Made by a program: the position numbers and the translations under genes
Shown: one piece after another, positions 18,762 through 28,295 of the stretch
How positions within the stretch are numbered: position 1 is the stretch's first letter
Layout: every line of letters starts with the position of its first letter
Source of the DNA: Burkholderiaceae bacterium
GTDB lineage: Bacteria > Pseudomonadota > Gammaproteobacteria > Burkholderiales > Burkholderiaceae_B
Reading direction: 5' to 3'
DNA length: 64,000 nt
Assembly (NCBI GenBank): GCA_021208885.1
Contig: JAJOJF010000029.1
Location: forward strand, 29,549-93,548
The notes under the pieces: model-generated
What the model was told of the DNA's origin: nothing
Database searches by the model: none
Seen by the model: only the letters and a program-made list of their open reading frames with translations

Positions 18762-19754
18762 TCAATCAATTAATCGGACCAGTTGCTTGCCAAAATTCTC
18801 ACCTTTGAGCATGCCAACAAACGCCGATGGCGCATTAGCCAGTCCTTGAGTGATGGACTCACGGAATTTGATCTGGCCTCGAGCTACCCGCTCACGCAAC
18901 TCCTGTCGGATCGCAGGCCAAGTCTCCATGTGGTCGGAAACGATGAAACCCTGCAGCTTGATTCGATTGATCAGAATCGAGCGCAGCGTGTGATGGGCAT
19001 GGGGCGGTCGGTTGAACTCAGAGACCATGCCGCAAAGCGCAATGCGCGAGAAAACGTTCATGCGCGGCAAAAGCGTTTCAAAGATCGCCCCACCGACATT
19101 CTCAAACAGGCAGTCAACGCCATTTGGCAATGCCGCGCTCAATTGTTTTTCGAAATCAGAGCGCTTGTGATCGATGCAAGCATCAAACCCGAGCTCGTTG
19201 ACCACGAAATCGCATTTTGCTGATCCTCCTGCGATACCCACCACCCGGCACCCGACTGACTTTGCCAATTGTCCGACTACTGACCCAACTGCGCCAGAGG
19301 CAGCATCGACCACAACCGTCTCGCCTGCTTTAGGTTCACAGATTGTCATCAAGCCCGTCCAGGCCGTAATGCCCGGCATGCCGATGACGCCGAGATAAGC
19401 GCTTGGCGGCACATCATCGTCTTCAATCTTGAGCGCCTGCTTGGCTGACACAGCAGCAAACAATTGCCAGCCCGTGGCTGCCAGCACCATATCGCCAGGT
19501 TTGAACCGATCAGAGTGTGACTCGATCACTTCACCCACGGTGCCACCGACCATTAACTGACCTGGCTCGACACCCTGAGCGTACGACTTGGCCGCGGAAA
19601 TGCGACTGCGCATGTACGGGTCAAGCGACAGCCAGTGATTGCGCACCAGAATTTCACCCTCTTGCGCTTCCGGCACGGGTGATTCAACCAGTTTGAAGTG
19701 GTCGGGCCTGACCCAACCTTCAGGGCGTTCAACCAGAATAATTTGTTGGTTCAT
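18762..19754 (-). CDS. CurA-like zinc-independent MDR oxidoreductase (NADP-dependent)
   Basis: This is a medium-chain dehydrogenase/reductase of the leukotriene B4 dehydrogenase/CurA group, which reduces alkenals and alkenones with NADPH. The start at 19754 (MNQQIILVERPEGW) gives 330 aa, normal for the group; the frame stays open upstream but that part reads through the flotillin gene in another frame. Visible are the RNHWLSLDPYMRSR N-terminal motif, GMPGITAWTGL and the Rossmann AASGAVGSVVGQLAK. It starts 1 base after the short flotillin stop and so is likely cotranscribed with it. Confidence 0.88.
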   Translation of the reverse strand: MNQQIILVERPEGWVRPDHFKLVESPVPEAQEGEILVRNHWLSLDPYMRSRISAAKSYAQGVEPGQLMVGGTVGEVIESHSDRFKPGDMVLAATGWQLFAAVSAKQALKIEDDDVPPSAYLGVIGMPGITAWTGLMTICEPKAGETVVVDAASGAVGSVVGQLAKSVGCRVVGIAGGSAKCDFVVNELGFDACIDHKRSDFEKQLSAALPNGVDCLFENVGGAIFETLLPRMNVFSRIALCGMVSEFNRPPHAHHTLRSILINRIKLQGFIVSDHMETWPAIRQELRERVARGQIKFRESITQGLANAPSAFVGMLKGENFGKQLVRLID

Positions 19755-19755
19755 G

Positions 19756-20652
19756 TCAAGCGGGCGTGCCGTATATCCGACCCGCACGGAACGCATCGGC
19801 CATGGCACGTGGCACTTCCGATTCAGCCTCAACAACCTTAGCGCGCATTTCCTGTTCAAGCGCAACAGCCATCGCTCGACGCTCCTCGGCCTTAGCCTGC
19901 GCAATTTGCTTGTCAGCATTGGCTTGTTCGATCTGTAGTGCGGCGCCAATGTTCTTCCCCACGTCAATATCCGCAATATCGATTGAAAGGATCTCGTAGG
20001 CGGTGCCTGAATCCAGACCGTTGGCCAAAATCCGTTTGGAAATACTGTCTGGGCGCTCGAGCACGTCTTTGTGATTGGGGGCAGAGCCGATCGCGCTGAC
20101 CATGCCTTCACCGACACGCGCGATGATTGTCTCTTCTCCTGCGCCACCGACCAAGCGATCGAGGTTTGTGCGCACTGTTACGCGCGCTACACCAATGAGT
20201 TGTATCCCGTCTTGTGCGACGGCGGCATTGCGCGGGGTTTGAATAACTTTAGGTAATACAGACATCTGCACCGCATCAAGTACGTTGCGTCCTGCCAGGT
20301 CAATGGCTGCTGCTCGATTGAAAGTCAACTCGATATTTGCCTTGTCTGCCGAGATGATGGCGTTGACCACATCCACGACATTGCCGCCAGCCAGAAAGTG
20401 GCTCTCAAGCTCATCAAGCGGGATATTCAAGCCAGCTTTGACAGCGCTGATACGAGCCTTGATGATGCTATGCGGGGGCACGCGGCGCAGGCGCATGGCT
20501 ACCAGTGTCAACAGTCCAACATAGGCGCCCGAGGCCCATGCTGTAATCCAAAGACGAAACGGCACGAAATAACCAATCACGGCAATCAAGACCAGCAGGA
20601 TGATCAGCATGCCAATAAAGCCAGTGCCAGCAATCATGTTCAGTGCATCCAT
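19756..20652 (-). CDS. floA: flotillin-like FloA paralogue 1 (shorter copy)
   Basis: This is an SPFH/flotillin-like membrane scaffold protein of 298 aa. An N-terminal hydrophobic hairpin (about 12-50) is followed by the FloA core ([14 protein letters not shown], [28 protein letters not shown]) and an Ala/Glu/Lys-rich coiled coil (about 235-285). It ends soon after the coil, about 30 residues shorter than its paralogue at 21317-22300. In Bacillus, FloA and NfeD act together in membrane microdomains. Its stop is 1 base from the next gene. Confidence 0.88.
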   Translation of the reverse strand: MDALNMIAGTGFIGMLIILLVLIAVIGYFVPFRLWITAWASGAYVGLLTLVAMRLRRVPPHSIIKARISAVKAGLNIPLDELESHFLAGGNVVDVVNAIISADKANIELTFNRAAAIDLAGRNVLDAVQMSVLPKVIQTPRNAAVAQDGIQLIGVARVTVRTNLDRLVGGAGEETIIARVGEGMVSAIGSAPNHKDVLERPDSISKRILANGLDSGTAYEILSIDIADIDVGKNIGAALQIEQANADKQIAQAKAEERRAMAVALEQEMRAKVVEAESEVPRAMADAFRAGRIYGTPA

Positions 20653-20672
20653 TTCATTTCCTTATTGGCTAT

Positions 20673-21320
20673 CTACGAGGGTCGCGCAGGGGCGACGTCA
20701 GATTGTTGGATCGGGTCGAATTCATAGGGTTGCAAAGCGCGCGGCGGTCCAAGCACGGTCATGGCAATGATTGCCTGGCGTGCACCCTGACGGCTACGTA
20801 GGCCCTTGACTAGCGGATGTGTGCCAGGAACTCTGGACCGATTGCCATCAATTGTGTTGCTGGCACGCGCTTGCGTCGACGATTTCGGCGTGATTGCTGC
20901 TACAGGTCTTTGATAAGCTCGCGTGTCAGGCGTGCTTACAGGGTAGGGTTGATAGTCCGGTGAAATCCACGGCGGCGGTTCTGGTGCTTCAATGGGCTCA
21001 CGATAGGTTTGGGGTGCGGGCGCCTTGAACACAGGGGCTGGCTCAGCAGGTGCTGGAATCGGTCTACCGAACGGTCCGGCCAGCGAATCGGAGCTGTCAG
21101 TTGAAGAGCTCTGAGCGTCAGCAGACTCGGCCGCAGGCAGAGGCGGCAGATTGCTGAGCGCTTTCTTGTCTTTCTCCAGCTTTAAAACCAGCACGCCAAG
21201 TAGCGCCAGGATCAGCACCAGCCAAATGGGGAAACCCGCCAAAAAAGCAAACACCGCCATTATAAAAAATGGGACGGCGCTTTGCGGTTGGCTTTTCTTT
21301 TTCTTGCTCATGGCATTCAC
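20673..21320 (-). CDS. hypothetical membrane protein between flotillin paralogues
   Basis: I do not recognise this 215-aa protein. It opens with a lysine-rich start (MSKKKKSQ), then one or two hydrophobic segments (about 16-47), then a Pro/Ala/Ser-rich, apparently disordered region (50-150) and a basic tail. It overlaps the preceding flotillin gene by 4 bases (ATGA) and lies 20 bases before the second, so it belongs to the unit. It may be a flotillin-associated anchor; that is inference from position only. Confidence 0.65.
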   Translation of the reverse strand: MNAMSKKKKSQPQSAVPFFIMAVFAFLAGFPIWLVLILALLGVLVLKLEKDKKALSNLPPLPAAESADAQSSSTDSSDSLAGPFGRPIPAPAEPAPVFKAPAPQTYREPIEAPEPPPWISPDYQPYPVSTPDTRAYQRPVAAITPKSSTQARASNTIDGNRSRVPGTHPLVKGLRSRQGARQAIIAMTVLGPPRALQPYEFDPIQQSDVAPARPS

Positions 21321-22300
21321 ACGCGCGGAATGTTGCCCGCGTTGGTATCACCGTCGCCGCCGATATTTTGTCGCATGCTAGTGTCAGCTTGCAGATTTTG
21401 CATGCGGTAGTAGTCCATGATGCCTAGTTGTCCGCCGCGGAAGGCTTCAGCCATGGCCAGTGGCACTTCGGCTTCGGCTTCAACGACTTTGGCACGCATT
21501 TCCTGCTCTTTTGCCACAGCCATGGCGCGCCGCTCTTCAGCCTTGGCCTGAGCAATCTGCTTGTCAGCATTGGCTTGATCGATTTGTAGTTTCGCACCGA
21601 TGTTCTCACCAACATCAACGTCAGCAATGTCGATGGAGAGAATTTCAAAGGCTGTGCCGGCATCCAGACCCTTGGCCAGGATATGTTTGGAAATGTTGTC
21701 TGGGTTTTCCAGTACCAACTTGTGGTTGTCGGCAGAACCGATGGTGCTCACCATGCCTTCGCCCACGCGGGCGATGATGGTCTCTTCGCCAGCGCCACCC
21801 ACCAGCCGATCGATGTTTGTGCGTACTGTTACCCGAGCTAGACAAACCAGCTGGATGCCGTCGCGGGCCACGGCAATGATGCGTGGCGTTTCAATCACTT
21901 TGGGAAGCACGGACATTTGTACCGCTTCGAGCACATCACGACCGGCCAGATCAATGGCAGCAGCGCGCTTGAAGGTAAGCGGAATATTGGCTTTGTCGGC
22001 TGAGATCATGGCGTTGACAACTCTCACCACGTTGCCACCGGCCAGAAAGTGGGCCTCAAGTTCATCGAGAGAGATATCAAGCCCCGCCTTGACTGCACTA
22101 ATACGTGCGGTGATGATAGTCGCCGGTGGCACCCGGCGCAGACGCATCGCAACTAGCGTGAATAAACCGACGTAAGCGCCAGAGGCCCACGCTGCAATCC
22201 ACAATGGGATTGGCACGAGGTATAAGATGATTGCGAGTCCGAGAACAATCGGGATCAAAATCCCAAAAGCACCGAACAACCCAAAAATTGTTTCAACCAT
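21317..22300 (-). CDS. floA: flotillin-like FloA paralogue 2 (full length)
   Basis: This 327-aa flotillin-like protein is of usual length for FloA. It has an N-terminal membrane hairpin, the SPFH-like core, a coiled coil with [20 protein letters not shown], and a C-terminal tail ([18 protein letters not shown]) that FloA proteins normally keep. It is highly similar in sequence and architecture to the gene at 19756-20652, which points to tandem duplication. It lies 40 bases downstream of nfeD, the standard partner. Confidence 0.92.
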   Translation of the reverse strand: MVETIFGLFGAFGILIPIVLGLAIILYLVPIPLWIAAWASGAYVGLFTLVAMRLRRVPPATIITARISAVKAGLDISLDELEAHFLAGGNVVRVVNAMISADKANIPLTFKRAAAIDLAGRDVLEAVQMSVLPKVIETPRIIAVARDGIQLVCLARVTVRTNIDRLVGGAGEETIIARVGEGMVSTIGSADNHKLVLENPDNISKHILAKGLDAGTAFEILSIDIADVDVGENIGAKLQIDQANADKQIAQAKAEERRAMAVAKEQEMRAKVVEAEAEVPLAMAEAFRGGQLGIMDYYRMQNLQADTSMRQNIGGDGDTNAGNIPRV

Positions 22301-22340
22301 CAGTACTCTCCCCTTGGCTTGTTGGTTTTATCGGTCGGCC

Positions 22341-23714
22341 TTATTTGTCAGCGCTTTGGTCGACAACGTGTCTAACGACCACTCGATTACCATCGACATG
22401 ATCCACTCGTATTGGTTCCCCGGCTTCGATGTACTCGCCGTCCGAGACAACATCGACTCGCTTGCCCTCTATGTCGGCAATGCCGGCTGGGCGAAGGGTA
22501 GACATGGCAATGCCCATCTTGCCAACCAATTCATGTTCAGCGACGGGTTCGGACGTAAATCCCCCGGCTGCGGTGAGGTCGGTCGAGAGCACCAGATGAC
22601 GTCCAATCTTGGTTTTGGGTAGGAAGCGCAAAATCGCGAGGCTAGCCGCAATGGCAACGATCAAAGAAACACCCAGACGGCTTGCAGCACCGATTAACGC
22701 GTCCATGGTGGCGCCTTCGCCAACGGTACTCAGCATCAAGCTACCTAGAAGGGCGATGATACCCAACACTCCCGCAATGCCAAAGCCTGGTATCACAAAC
22801 GCTTCAATGAGCAACAACAAAATGCCAGCTGCCGCTAGCAAGAACTCTTCCCAGCCAGCCAGGTTCACTAGCCAATGCCCCCACAGAAAAAGGCCTAGGC
22901 TTGATAAACCAAGCGCACCTGGGACCCCGAACCCTGGTGTTCTCACCTCGACGATGATCCCAATCATTGCAATCGACACTAGCAAGGAGCTCACCACAGG
23001 GTTAGTCAGAAACCGAACAAACTCCTCAGCCCAGTTGGTCTCTGTTTCCCGGACTTCTGCATTTTTTAAGCCTAGCTGATCGAGCGCTGCTCTGAGCGTG
23101 CTTGCCTCAAAATCGGCGATCCCGAGCTTTAAAGCTTCTTCCGTGGTCAGCGTTAACAATTTACCCCGGGCAGTGACGCCTGGAATTGAAACGTCTGAAT
23201 CGACCATGGCTTCGGCCACTAACGTGTCACGTCCACGGCTCTCAGCGGTAGCGCTGAATTCCTTGCGGACGTAAGAAACAGTCTTTTCTGAGGTCGGTTG
23301 CGTCTCAGTGCCCGAACTCTGAACAGGGGTTGCTGCTCCGATGGTGCCGCCCGGTGCCATCACGATCGCATTGGCCGCCAAGCTTATCAGAGCGCCTGCT
23401 GATATGGCGCGCGTGTCGATAAAGGCGATCGATTGAATCGGGCTTTTTAAAAGTGCATCGCGGATCTGGACGGCTGCATCCACACGACCGCCGAATGTAT
23501 TAATCTGTAGCACCACTGCTGCGGCGTTGTTGTCTTGCGCTTCTTTAAGGACACGCTCGATAAAGGGAGCTAACCCCAGGTCAATCGTGCCCTCCACTTG
23601 GGCTACATAAACAATAGGACGCTGGCTTGTCGATTGCGCGCCAACCCAACTGCCGATAACAAGCGTTATCAGCAGCAGGATTGTCAGCAGAGTGTGGTTT
23701 TTACGACTAGCCAT
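22341..23714 (-). CDS. NfeD-like membrane protein with ClpP-class serine protease domain
   Basis: This is a long NfeD protein (457 aa). A signal or anchor segment (about 8-26) precedes a ClpP-like protease domain. By analogy with the archaeal PH1510 protease, Ser105 (in AISAGA) and Lys144 are the likely catalytic dyad. Several membrane segments follow (about 235-370), then a C-terminal OB-fold domain. The archaeal enzyme cleaves stomatin-like partners, so the flotillins next door are the probable partners here. It begins 29 bases after the tctA stop on the same strand, so read-through is possible. Confidence 0.9.
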   Translation of the reverse strand: MASRKNHTLLTILLLITLVIGSWVGAQSTSQRPIVYVAQVEGTIDLGLAPFIERVLKEAQDNNAAAVVLQINTFGGRVDAAVQIRDALLKSPIQSIAFIDTRAISAGALISLAANAIVMAPGGTIGAATPVQSSGTETQPTSEKTVSYVRKEFSATAESRGRDTLVAEAMVDSDVSIPGVTARGKLLTLTTEEALKLGIADFEASTLRAALDQLGLKNAEVRETETNWAEEFVRFLTNPVVSSLLVSIAMIGIIVEVRTPGFGVPGALGLSSLGLFLWGHWLVNLAGWEEFLLAAAGILLLLIEAFVIPGFGIAGVLGIIALLGSLMLSTVGEGATMDALIGAASRLGVSLIVAIAASLAILRFLPKTKIGRHLVLSTDLTAAGGFTSEPVAEHELVGKMGIAMSTLRPAGIADIEGKRVDVVSDGEYIEAGEPIRVDHVDGNRVVVRHVVDQSADK

Positions 23715-23743
23715 TTATTGAGTGTACATGGCTAGCTTCGCTG

Positions 23744-25387
23744 TCAAGCAGCTTCCCTGCGTTTTTTGAGGAATAGGAGAATTGACAGAGTGATCATGGC
23801 CAAGCCGAGTGCTGTCCTAAACCAGCCTTCCATTAATAACAGCGGCAAACCGGCGCAACCCGTAAAAGCTACACCATAGTACTTGGCCCACGCTTTGCCC
23901 GTTTTGATGGCGTTTTGGTATAGAGGGAAAAAAGCTGAGAACAGAGCCAAGACAATGAAGAACAATGCCCAGGGCCGGGTAAAGAAAAGCGTGTAGTCAT
24001 CGCTCGTGGAGACTGCTCTACCAAAGTTCAGTTCTGCCAGTGGTCCCAGTACCACGCCAAGCACCATCGGGGTTAGTGGGAAACCGTTTTTTACCATCAG
24101 AAATCCCAAAATCCCGAAGGCTAGCAGTGTCCATATATCGAAAACGGTGTTGTTCAGCGTGAATACACCAATCGCGCAGTAAAGCAACACGACAACGCCC
24201 AAAAGGTAGAGGGGAATGCGAGTGATTAGCAGAAAGCCCCTTAACGCCCCTGCGGTGAGTGCCAGCGTCATGAAGTTGGCCAGGAAATAAGCCACCATGA
24301 TCCCGTAGGCCAATACTGGTTGCGACGAGATAAAGGTCGGGCTGGGTGCAATGTTGTGTATCGTCAGGGCACCTAGCATCACAGCAGTGACGGCGTCGCC
24401 TGGAATGCCCAGCGCCATCATCATGATGAGCGCACCGCCGGCGGTTGCGTTATTGGAAGCCTCCGATGAAATCAAGCCTGGTGGCGTGCCAGTCCCAAAT
24501 GCCTCCGGTGTCTTTGAGGCTTTCTTGGTCTGATCGTATGCCAGCAGGTTTGAAATTGAGCTGCCCGCTGCGGGAAGAAGTCCAACAAATAGTCCAATAA
24601 ATGATGAGCGAACCAACGCGCCCCAATGCTTAAACACCTCAACGATGGACTCACGGTGCTTCATTCTCACTGCCGAATGATGACCTTCAAGCATGGGTTT
24701 CTTGGCAGATTCCGAATCGCTCATGTCGTTAAGCAATTGGCTAAAAGCGAATAGGCCAATCAAAACCGGCAAGAATGCGAATCCTGCGCCAAGTGCATCA
24801 AAATCAAATGTAAAACGAGCTGCGCCGTTGACTCGGTCTTCTCCAACACTCGCAACTAGCAAGCCCACCGTGCCAGCGATCAACCCTTTGATCATGGCGC
24901 CAGAGGAAAGGCTTGCCGCGATGGTCAGGGCAAACAGAACCAGCATAAAGTAGTCCCATGGACCAAATTCCAGACCAATGGCTGCCAGTGTCGGGGCGAG
25001 AAACACTAGCACAACTGCCGAGATCAATCCCCCAAAAAATGAAGCCCATAGGCCGAGTCCGAGAGCCAGGCCAGGGCGCCCACCTCTGGCCATTGGAAAG
25101 CCATCGAAGGTGGTTGCAATCGAGGACGGCGTGCCTGGCACCCCGATCAGGATCGATGCAAACATGCCGCCAGTCAGACCGCCAACATAGACGCCCAGCA
25201 TCGTCGATAAACCCTCAATCGGACTCATCCCGAAGGTGAAGGGGAGTGCAAGCACAACGGCCATGGTGATGGTAAAGCCAGGGATTGAGCCAGCGATAAG
25301 ACCAGCCAAAACCCCAATAGCCATCAGCATCAGGTTGTTCAGCGCGAAAACTTCAACGAAGGCGCTTAAGAGATTTTCAATCAACAT
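23744..25387 (-). CDS. tctA: TctA-like tripartite tricarboxylate transporter large subunit
   Basis: This is the large membrane component (547 aa, about 12 spans) of a tripartite tricarboxylate transporter, an import system driven by an ion gradient. Family signatures include the glycine-rich GSIPGFTITMAVVLALPFTF, GVPGTPSSIATTFDGFP and MALGIPGDAVTAVMLGAL. It is the last gene of tctC-tctB-tctA. The substrate is a carboxylate; citrate is not proven. Confidence 0.93.
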   Translation of the reverse strand: MLIENLLSAFVEVFALNNLMLMAIGVLAGLIAGSIPGFTITMAVVLALPFTFGMSPIEGLSTMLGVYVGGLTGGMFASILIGVPGTPSSIATTFDGFPMARGGRPGLALGLGLWASFFGGLISAVVLVFLAPTLAAIGLEFGPWDYFMLVLFALTIAASLSSGAMIKGLIAGTVGLLVASVGEDRVNGAARFTFDFDALGAGFAFLPVLIGLFAFSQLLNDMSDSESAKKPMLEGHHSAVRMKHRESIVEVFKHWGALVRSSFIGLFVGLLPAAGSSISNLLAYDQTKKASKTPEAFGTGTPPGLISSEASNNATAGGALIMMMALGIPGDAVTAVMLGALTIHNIAPSPTFISSQPVLAYGIMVAYFLANFMTLALTAGALRGFLLITRIPLYLLGVVVLLYCAIGVFTLNNTVFDIWTLLAFGILGFLMVKNGFPLTPMVLGVVLGPLAELNFGRAVSTSDDYTLFFTRPWALFFIVLALFSAFFPLYQNAIKTGKAWAKYYGVAFTGCAGLPLLLMEGWFRTALGLAMITLSILLFLKKRREAA

Positions 25388-25406
25388 AATGATTCCTCAC
25401 CCACGT

Positions 25407-25883
25407 TTAGTAAAATAATTCGCCTGCGGGCAAGATGACCCGCAAGGCGTAGGTGAAGATGGCCCACATGCCGCCAACAGACAGTATGGAGACCACTGCG
25501 TGCGTAACCACTCTGCGGGGACTTGCGCCGCCAACTAATGTTTGGGTGATGAAGACAAATAAAATGCCGGCCAACAACATGCCTAAGTAGGGCAGTGCCA
25601 GCAAAAACACGAAGAACATGGCAAAGCAAATCAGTGGATTTTTGTAAGCTTTTAACCAGCTCTTGAGACAAAATGGTGCGTTTTCTGGTCTAGGCTCAGA
25701 CAGCGACGTGAACAGATAAATCAAGGCGAGCACGGCTAGCAGTATGAGTACAGCCCGCGGCCACACTTCCGAGCCGATCTGCGAGAAAGGCACTTCGCGA
25801 ATGAAAAAAGTCTGCCAAAACAAAACCCCACAAAGAATTAGCAATAAAACCGCAATTACCGCGTCCCGATTCAATCTTGTCAT
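25407..25883 (-). CDS. tctB: TctB-like tripartite tricarboxylate transporter small subunit
   Basis: This is the small membrane subunit of the transporter, 158 aa with four hydrophobic segments (near 8-28, 42-62, 85-115, 125-150), as usual for TctB. Sequence conservation in this family is weak, so the call rests on topology, size and its place between tctC and tctA (19 bases before tctA). Confidence 0.85.
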   Translation of the reverse strand: MTRLNRDAVIAVLLLILCGVLFWQTFFIREVPFSQIGSEVWPRAVLILLAVLALIYLFTSLSEPRPENAPFCLKSWLKAYKNPLICFAMFFVFLLALPYLGMLLAGILFVFITQTLVGGASPRRVVTHAVVSILSVGGMWAIFTYALRVILPAGELFY

Positions 25884-25966
25884 ATCAATCTGCCCGTTTT
25901 GATGGTCGAGCGCAAAGGCTGCTGAAAACTTTTAGTGCGATGATCTTTGTCACCGCCATGAATAAT

Positions 25967-25998
25967 TCAGGCCCGTGAGGCTCGCGCCAAGGGCCTGA
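25967..25998 (-). promoter_or_regulatory. intercistronic hairpin between tctC and tctB
   Basis: TCAGGCCC (25967-25974) pairs perfectly with GGGCCTGA (25991-25998), and a short GGC/GCC stem is nested in the loop. There is no T run after it on the minus strand. It likely caps the abundant binding-protein message while letting some polymerase through to tctBA. Confidence 0.55.
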
Positions 25999-26048
25999 AA
26001 GAAAAATGCGTGCGCATCATAACGGATGCGCACTGAGACCTGCGAAGC

Positions 26049-27014
26049 TTACTTTTTGTACATGCCGATCTGAATAGCCAGGCGCTCGTGTTCTGCGTAT
26101 GAGGCATTTAGGAAGTCCGAGTAGCCCTTGCTGCCTTTTGACATCACGACTGAGCCCTTTTCCTCGATGGCTTTGACCAAGGCAGGATCTTGTGCGGCTT
26201 TGACAAATGCATCTTCCCAGAACTTGACGATGTCAGCCGGGGTTCCTTTGGGCAGGGCAACGCCACGGGTTAGACCATAAAGAACGTTGACGCCTTGCTC
26301 TTTCAACGTTTGCACCATCGGGATGACGGGGTCACGCTCTTCAGTCGCAATGCCCAAAGCCAACAACGTACCCTCTTCAATGTACTGCTTGGCACTCAGA
26401 ACGTTGGTCTCGCCCATCATGACGTTGCCAGACAGCAAAGCAGTGTTGCGTTCACGAGTGCCATCGTAGGAAACGTAACGCAGCTTGATGCCAGCAGCGT
26501 CTTCAAGAAGCAGGAAGATGAAATGGCTGGTTGACCCGAGTGTGACGCCCACTGTAACGGACTCAGGCTTTTCCTTGGACATGGCGATCATCTGACTAAG
26601 CGACTTAAATGGCGCCTTGGTCGAAGAGCCAACGATGGATGGCGTGAAACTGACAACTGCGACTGGTTCAAATGCCTCGTGGTTGAACTTGGCACGCCCA
26701 GTCAGGAAGCTCGTGATCACACTTTCGTGCAACGCAATGATTGAGCAGCCATCGGGCTTGGCGTCTTTGACCTGAGCGGCACCCTGGATTCCACCTTGAC
26801 CAGCCACGTTTACCACCTGCAGCTGAGGCTTTATTCCCGTTTTGTTGATGGTTTCAACGTAAAGTCGAAACACAATGTCAGTGTCACCACCGGCAGCCCA
26901 AGGCACGACTAACTGGGCGGTTGAACAGTTCGGGGCAGCCGCGTTGGCAGTGGTTGCCATCAGGCCGGCACATGCAATCGATGCTGCTGCGGTCAGAAAT
27001 TTGGCTTTCAACAT
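26049..27014 (-). CDS. tctC: TctC-like periplasmic solute-binding protein
   Basis: This is the periplasmic receptor of the transporter (Bug/TctC family), 321 aa from the ATG at 27014, which has AGGAG just before it and opens a clear signal peptide ending TANAAA. The mature protein has the family motifs VVPWAAGGDTDIVFR (ligand entry), VANQ-like VVNVAGQGGIQG and the GVTLGSTSHF loop. It is the first gene of tctCBA. Ligand unknown; family members bind carboxylates and other small anions. Confidence 0.92.
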   Translation of the reverse strand: MLKAKFLTAAASIACAGLMATTANAAAPNCSTAQLVVPWAAGGDTDIVFRLYVETINKTGIKPQLQVVNVAGQGGIQGAAQVKDAKPDGCSIIALHESVITSFLTGRAKFNHEAFEPVAVVSFTPSIVGSSTKAPFKSLSQMIAMSKEKPESVTVGVTLGSTSHFIFLLLEDAAGIKLRYVSYDGTRERNTALLSGNVMMGETNVLSAKQYIEEGTLLALGIATEERDPVIPMVQTLKEQGVNVLYGLTRGVALPKGTPADIVKFWEDAFVKAAQDPALVKAIEEKGSVVMSKGSKGYSDFLNASYAEHERLAIQIGMYKK

Positions 27015-27371
27015 AGGAACTCCTTTTGTTTTATCGGTAACAGACCGGACGGGATTCGCTGCTCGATGATTGGTCGAATAGGCTGGCACCCGTTTGGCCT
27101 TATTGTGCTAGCAAATACTATGCCCACCACTGTCCGAACAGTCAGCGCGAAGACAGTTTTGTTACACAGAACACGATTGTTAACGCCATGCGAGCATTGA
27201 TCAAGAGTTTCATCGTGGGGGAAACCCTTGGTCTGCTGCTTAATTCAAGCAAATTTAAAACCGGGTTTACCGCTGCTCGGGCATTTGACTTAGGGATTTG
27301 TCATTTGCTAGTGAGATGAGCGCCGCTCACGTATTATCAGAGACTTTCTGATGATCGAGAGCCTTTGCATC
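27015..27371. promoter_or_regulatory. divergent regulatory region between tctC and aspartate dehydrogenase gene
   Basis: This 357-base non-coding stretch should drive both divergent units. A small inverted repeat, ACTGT-N4-ACAGT, lies at 27129-27142 and is a possible operator. I saw no strong consensus promoter and no small gene. Confidence 0.45.
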
Positions 27372-28205
27372 ATGTCTAACAACCAAACTTCTTCCGTGGT
27401 CGACATCCGTGTTGCTATTGCTGGCTTGGGGGCCATAGGCCAATCACTGGCGCGGTCATTGGCGGCGGGCAAAGTGCCAGGCGTCAAGCTTGTCGCGGTC
27501 TCTGCCAAGAACCACGAAAAGGCCGCTGCTTTCGTTAAGACCTTGACCCACTCAGTTCCGGTCTTGAAGATTGAAGAACTTGAGCCAGTTGCTGATTTAG
27601 TGGTCGAGTGCGCGCCAGCGGCGCTGTTGTCTGACATCGTCACCCCGTTTTTGAAAGCCGGGAAGCAGGCGATCGTGCTCTCAGTTGGTGCGCTGCTTTT
27701 TAACGATCACTTGCGCAAGGTTGCCGCTGAGCATGGTGGCACCATCATGGTGCCCACTGGTGCTTTAATCGGTCTTGATGCCGTCATTGCGGCGGCTGAG
27801 GGTCATATCCATGAGGTTAAAATGGTTACCCGCAAGCCGCCAGCGGGCTTAAAAGGCGCCCCGCATCTCTTAGAAAACAATATCAGCGTTGATGGCCTGA
27901 CAAAGCCTTTAAAAGTTTTTGAGGGAAACGCACGTGACGCCGCCAAGGGCTTTCCGGCGAATTTGAATGTGGTGGTGGCGCTCGCTTTGGCTGGCGTTGG
28001 TCCAGAACGCACTACCCTCGAAATCTGGGCCGACCCGACGGTCACGCGCAATACACACACCATCAACGTAGATTCAGATTCAGCGCGATTCACCATGACA
28101 ATCGAGAACATCCCATCCGAAAACCCCAAGACGGGCCGCATCGTGGCGCAAAGCGTGGTGGCGATGCTGCGCAAAATGCGTGCTGGCCTTCGTGTGGGCA
28201 CCTGA
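27372..28205 (+). CDS. L-aspartate dehydrogenase-like oxidoreductase
   Basis: This NAD(P)-dependent dehydrogenase is of the aspartate dehydrogenase (NadX/DUF108) family, which oxidises L-aspartate to iminoaspartate or runs reductively. Starting at 27372 it has 277 aa. The Rossmann motif is GLGAIGQ near the N-terminus, and the C-terminal half has the family's LKGAP, GFPANLNV and SENPKTGR segments. The frame extends 7 codons upstream, but the chosen ATG fits the homologous N-terminus. It diverges from tctCBA, which suggests the two handle a related carboxylate; in vivo substrate uncertain. Confidence 0.8.
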   Translation: MSNNQTSSVVDIRVAIAGLGAIGQSLARSLAAGKVPGVKLVAVSAKNHEKAAAFVKTLTHSVPVLKIEELEPVADLVVECAPAALLSDIVTPFLKAGKQAIVLSVGALLFNDHLRKVAAEHGGTIMVPTGALIGLDAVIAAAEGHIHEVKMVTRKPPAGLKGAPHLLENNISVDGLTKPLKVFEGNARDAAKGFPANLNVVVALALAGVGPERTTLEIWADPTVTRNTHTINVDSDSARFTMTIENIPSENPKTGRIVAQSVVAMLRKMRAGLRVGT

Positions 28206-28295
28206 TTCCTTGGTGCTTGGTATTGTCATTGCGCAAAACAGCAGCGATGCGAATCGCTGTTAAAGTGTGCTTGAACAATCGTCACAAATGAGGAA

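Noticed and set aside
19755..20147. N-terminal extension of the MDR oxidoreductase frame
   Set aside because: It reads the flotillin coiled coil in another frame. The repeated basic segments in it are a by-product of the repetitive coil, and MDR family proteins start at 19754.
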